From Bryobacterales bacterium (GTDB lineage: Bacteria; Acidobacteriota; Terriglobia; Bryobacterales; Bryobacteraceae): 7,268 nt of DNA. The notes under the pieces are model-generated. The model searched no databases, had not been told where the DNA came from, and saw only the letters and a program-made list of their open reading frames with translations. The stretch is taken from assembly GCA_020853155.1 (NCBI GenBank), contig JADYZL010000612.1, forward strand, positions 1-7,268, read 5' to 3'. Positions 6,880-7,268 of the stretch are shown here, piece by piece; within the stretch, counting starts at the first letter, position 1, and each line of letters opens with the position of its first letter. Position numbers and translations under genes: made by a program.

Positions 6880-6908
6880 GGTTCCGGTAACAAACCGGTC
6901 GGTTCCGG
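6880..6908 (+). repeat. Short direct repeats flanking a small hairpin after aceE
   Basis: ggttccgg occurs at 6880-6887 and again at 6901-6908. Overlapping the first copy is ccggt-aacaa-accgg (6884-6898), a 5-bp stem with a 5-nt loop. It sits 16 bp after the aceE stop and could be part of the 3' untranslated region. Chance is possible. Confidence 0.35.
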
Positions 6909-6953
6909 CAAAGAGAGGCAGCGGCCCACCGCGCCGCGCCTCCTGCGAACCCC

Positions 6954-6992
6954 GGGGTTCGAGCGCGGGGTTCGAGCGCGGGGTTCGAGCGC
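6954..6992 (+). repeat. Three perfect tandem copies of a 13-bp unit
   Basis: The unit ggggttcgagcgc is repeated without mismatch at 6954-6966, 6967-6979 and 6980-6992. It begins at the centre of a perfect 16-bp palindrome, cgaaccccggggttcg (6946-6961), and runs into the arm of the terminator-like hairpin that follows. It lies in the 3' untranslated region of aceE and shows no coding potential. Confidence 0.85.
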
Positions 6993-7019
6993 AGGGGAAC
7001 CCGCAACTCTCTATTATTT
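6978..7019 (+). terminator. Terminator-like hairpin after aceE
   Basis: gcggggttc (6978-6986) pairs with gaacccgc (6997-7004), with one bulged G and a 10-nt loop. It is followed by aactctctattattt (7005-7019), a T-rich but interrupted tail. The position, about 115 bp after aceE and 155 bp before the next start, suits transcription termination. The left arm comes from the third tandem repeat, so earlier repeat copies could compete for the same right arm. Confidence 0.5.
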
Positions 7020-7061
7020 GTGCCACTTATCCGCGCCGGTCGGCATCTGTATCCTTGTACG

Positions 7062-7073
7062 CGCCAATTGGCG
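7062..7073. promoter_or_regulatory. Perfect 12-bp palindrome upstream of the peroxiredoxin gene
   Basis: cgccaattggcg is its own reverse complement and lies about 100 bp before the ATG of the downstream gene. Just upstream, TTATCC (7027-7032), 17 nt, then TATCCT (7050-7055) make a weak sigma-70-like pair, so the palindrome would overlap or follow the start point. An operator role is inferred from position only; I do not recognise it as a known regulator's site. Confidence 0.3.
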
Positions 7074-7082
7074 GGGCGCGTT

Positions 7083-7100
7083 CGACTCATTCGGCTCATT
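7083..7100 (+). repeat. 9-bp tandem duplication in the peroxiredoxin leader
   Basis: cgactcatt (7083-7091) is followed directly by cggctcatt (7092-7100), one mismatch apart. A small hairpin, tggcg-ttc-cgcca (7112-7124), follows. The surrounding 7020-7157 region otherwise holds no visible gene. Confidence 0.35.
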
Positions 7101-7157
7101 AGCCGCGCGACTGGCGTTCCGCCAAGCAAGCAACCCCGCTGCGCTCTGACCATTCTT

Positions 7158-7163
7158 AAGGAG
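7158..7163 (+). promoter_or_regulatory. Strong Shine-Dalgarno site of the peroxiredoxin gene
   Basis: AAGGAG is a full match to the anti-Shine-Dalgarno core and sits 10 nt before the ATG at 7174. It is the best ribosome binding site in the window, which suits an abundant protein. Confidence 0.8.
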
Positions 7164-7173
7164 ATCTGAATAC

Positions 7174-7268
7174 ATGATTGGAGTAGGAAGTTCCTTTCCC
7201 GGATATTCCCTGGAGGCCTGTGTAAGCCTCGAACGAGGGAAAGAGTTCAAGACCATCAGCAACACCGA
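7174..7268 (+). CDS. ahpC: AhpC-family peroxiredoxin, N-terminus only, cut by the window end
   Basis: 31 complete codons are visible, starting MIGVGSSFPGYSLEACV and ending EFKTISNT. This matches the N-terminal strand of AhpC/TSA-type 2-Cys peroxiredoxins, especially the group with a G-x-x-FP-x-Y-x-L opening and a Phe-x-x-Ile segment before the GKW and catalytic FVCPTE motifs. Those lie beyond the window, so the peroxidatic cysteine cannot be checked. The Cys near residue 17 (in LEACV) precedes the usual active-site region and is not the expected catalytic one. Such enzymes reduce hydrogen peroxide and organic hydroperoxides in the cytoplasm. The start is firmly set by AAGGAG 10 nt upstream. 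The gene follows aceE on the same strand but has a 310-bp gap with a terminator-like hairpin, so it is probably transcribed on its own. The AhpC assignment is fairly strong but based on about 30 residues; a different peroxiredoxin subfamily is possible. Confidence 0.75.
   Translation, partial: MIGVGSSFPGYSLEACVSLERGKEFKTISNT

Noticed and set aside
6464..7102. A 212-codon plus-strand frame overlapping the aceE 3' end
   Set aside because: It is out of frame with aceE. The Gly/Arg-rich translation of GC-rich DNA reads through the 13-bp repeats and has no supported start.

Overview
The window is a GC-rich (roughly 60%) bacterial chromosomal segment with no rRNA, tRNA, CRISPR array or recognisable insertion sequence. 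A full-length homodimeric-type pyruvate dehydrogenase E1, a sugar isomerase/epimerase-type TIM-barrel protein, a YesU-like protein with a twin-arginine-like leader and an AhpC-type peroxiredoxin would together suit an acidobacterium of the Solibacter/Bryobacter type. That placement is an inference from gene content and style, not proven by any marker gene here.

Layout. At the left edge (3-617, + strand) lies the C-terminal part of an unrecognised protein. It reads in one frame apart from a single TAA at 150-152, so it is either two adjacent genes or one gene broken by a nonsense codon. Three 15-bp tandem repeats start at its final codons and fill most of the short convergent gap. A minus-strand cluster follows, read from 3723 down to 697: a xylose-isomerase-like TIM-barrel protein, a membrane-anchored DUF58 protein and a predicted exported DUF1961/YesU-like protein. 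A very strong hairpin (2608-2645) separates the first two genes, and only 27 nt separate the last two. A divergent intergenic region of about 460 bp (3724-4184) holds the likely promoter of the minus-strand cluster and a GC-rich leader with several possible hairpins ahead of aceE. The plus strand then carries aceE (4185-6863). After it come a 13-bp tandem repeat and palindrome ending in a terminator-like hairpin, then the first 31 complete codons of an AhpC-family peroxiredoxin, cut by the window end.

How the genes may work together. The TIM-barrel protein and the YesU-like protein both point to carbohydrate processing, the latter outside the cytoplasm. The DUF58 protein between them belongs to a family usually found with MoxR ATPases, and none is present here. 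AceE makes acetyl groups from pyruvate for the lipoyl domains of E2. The peroxiredoxin next door may have a redox link to the same lipoyl/E3 machinery, as known for mycobacterial AhpC, but here this rests only on adjacency. No obviously new multi-gene system is visible. The most unusual items are the single in-frame stop at the left edge, the repeat that duplicates a stop codon, the strong intercistronic hairpin, and the repeat array that could rearrange the terminator after aceE.
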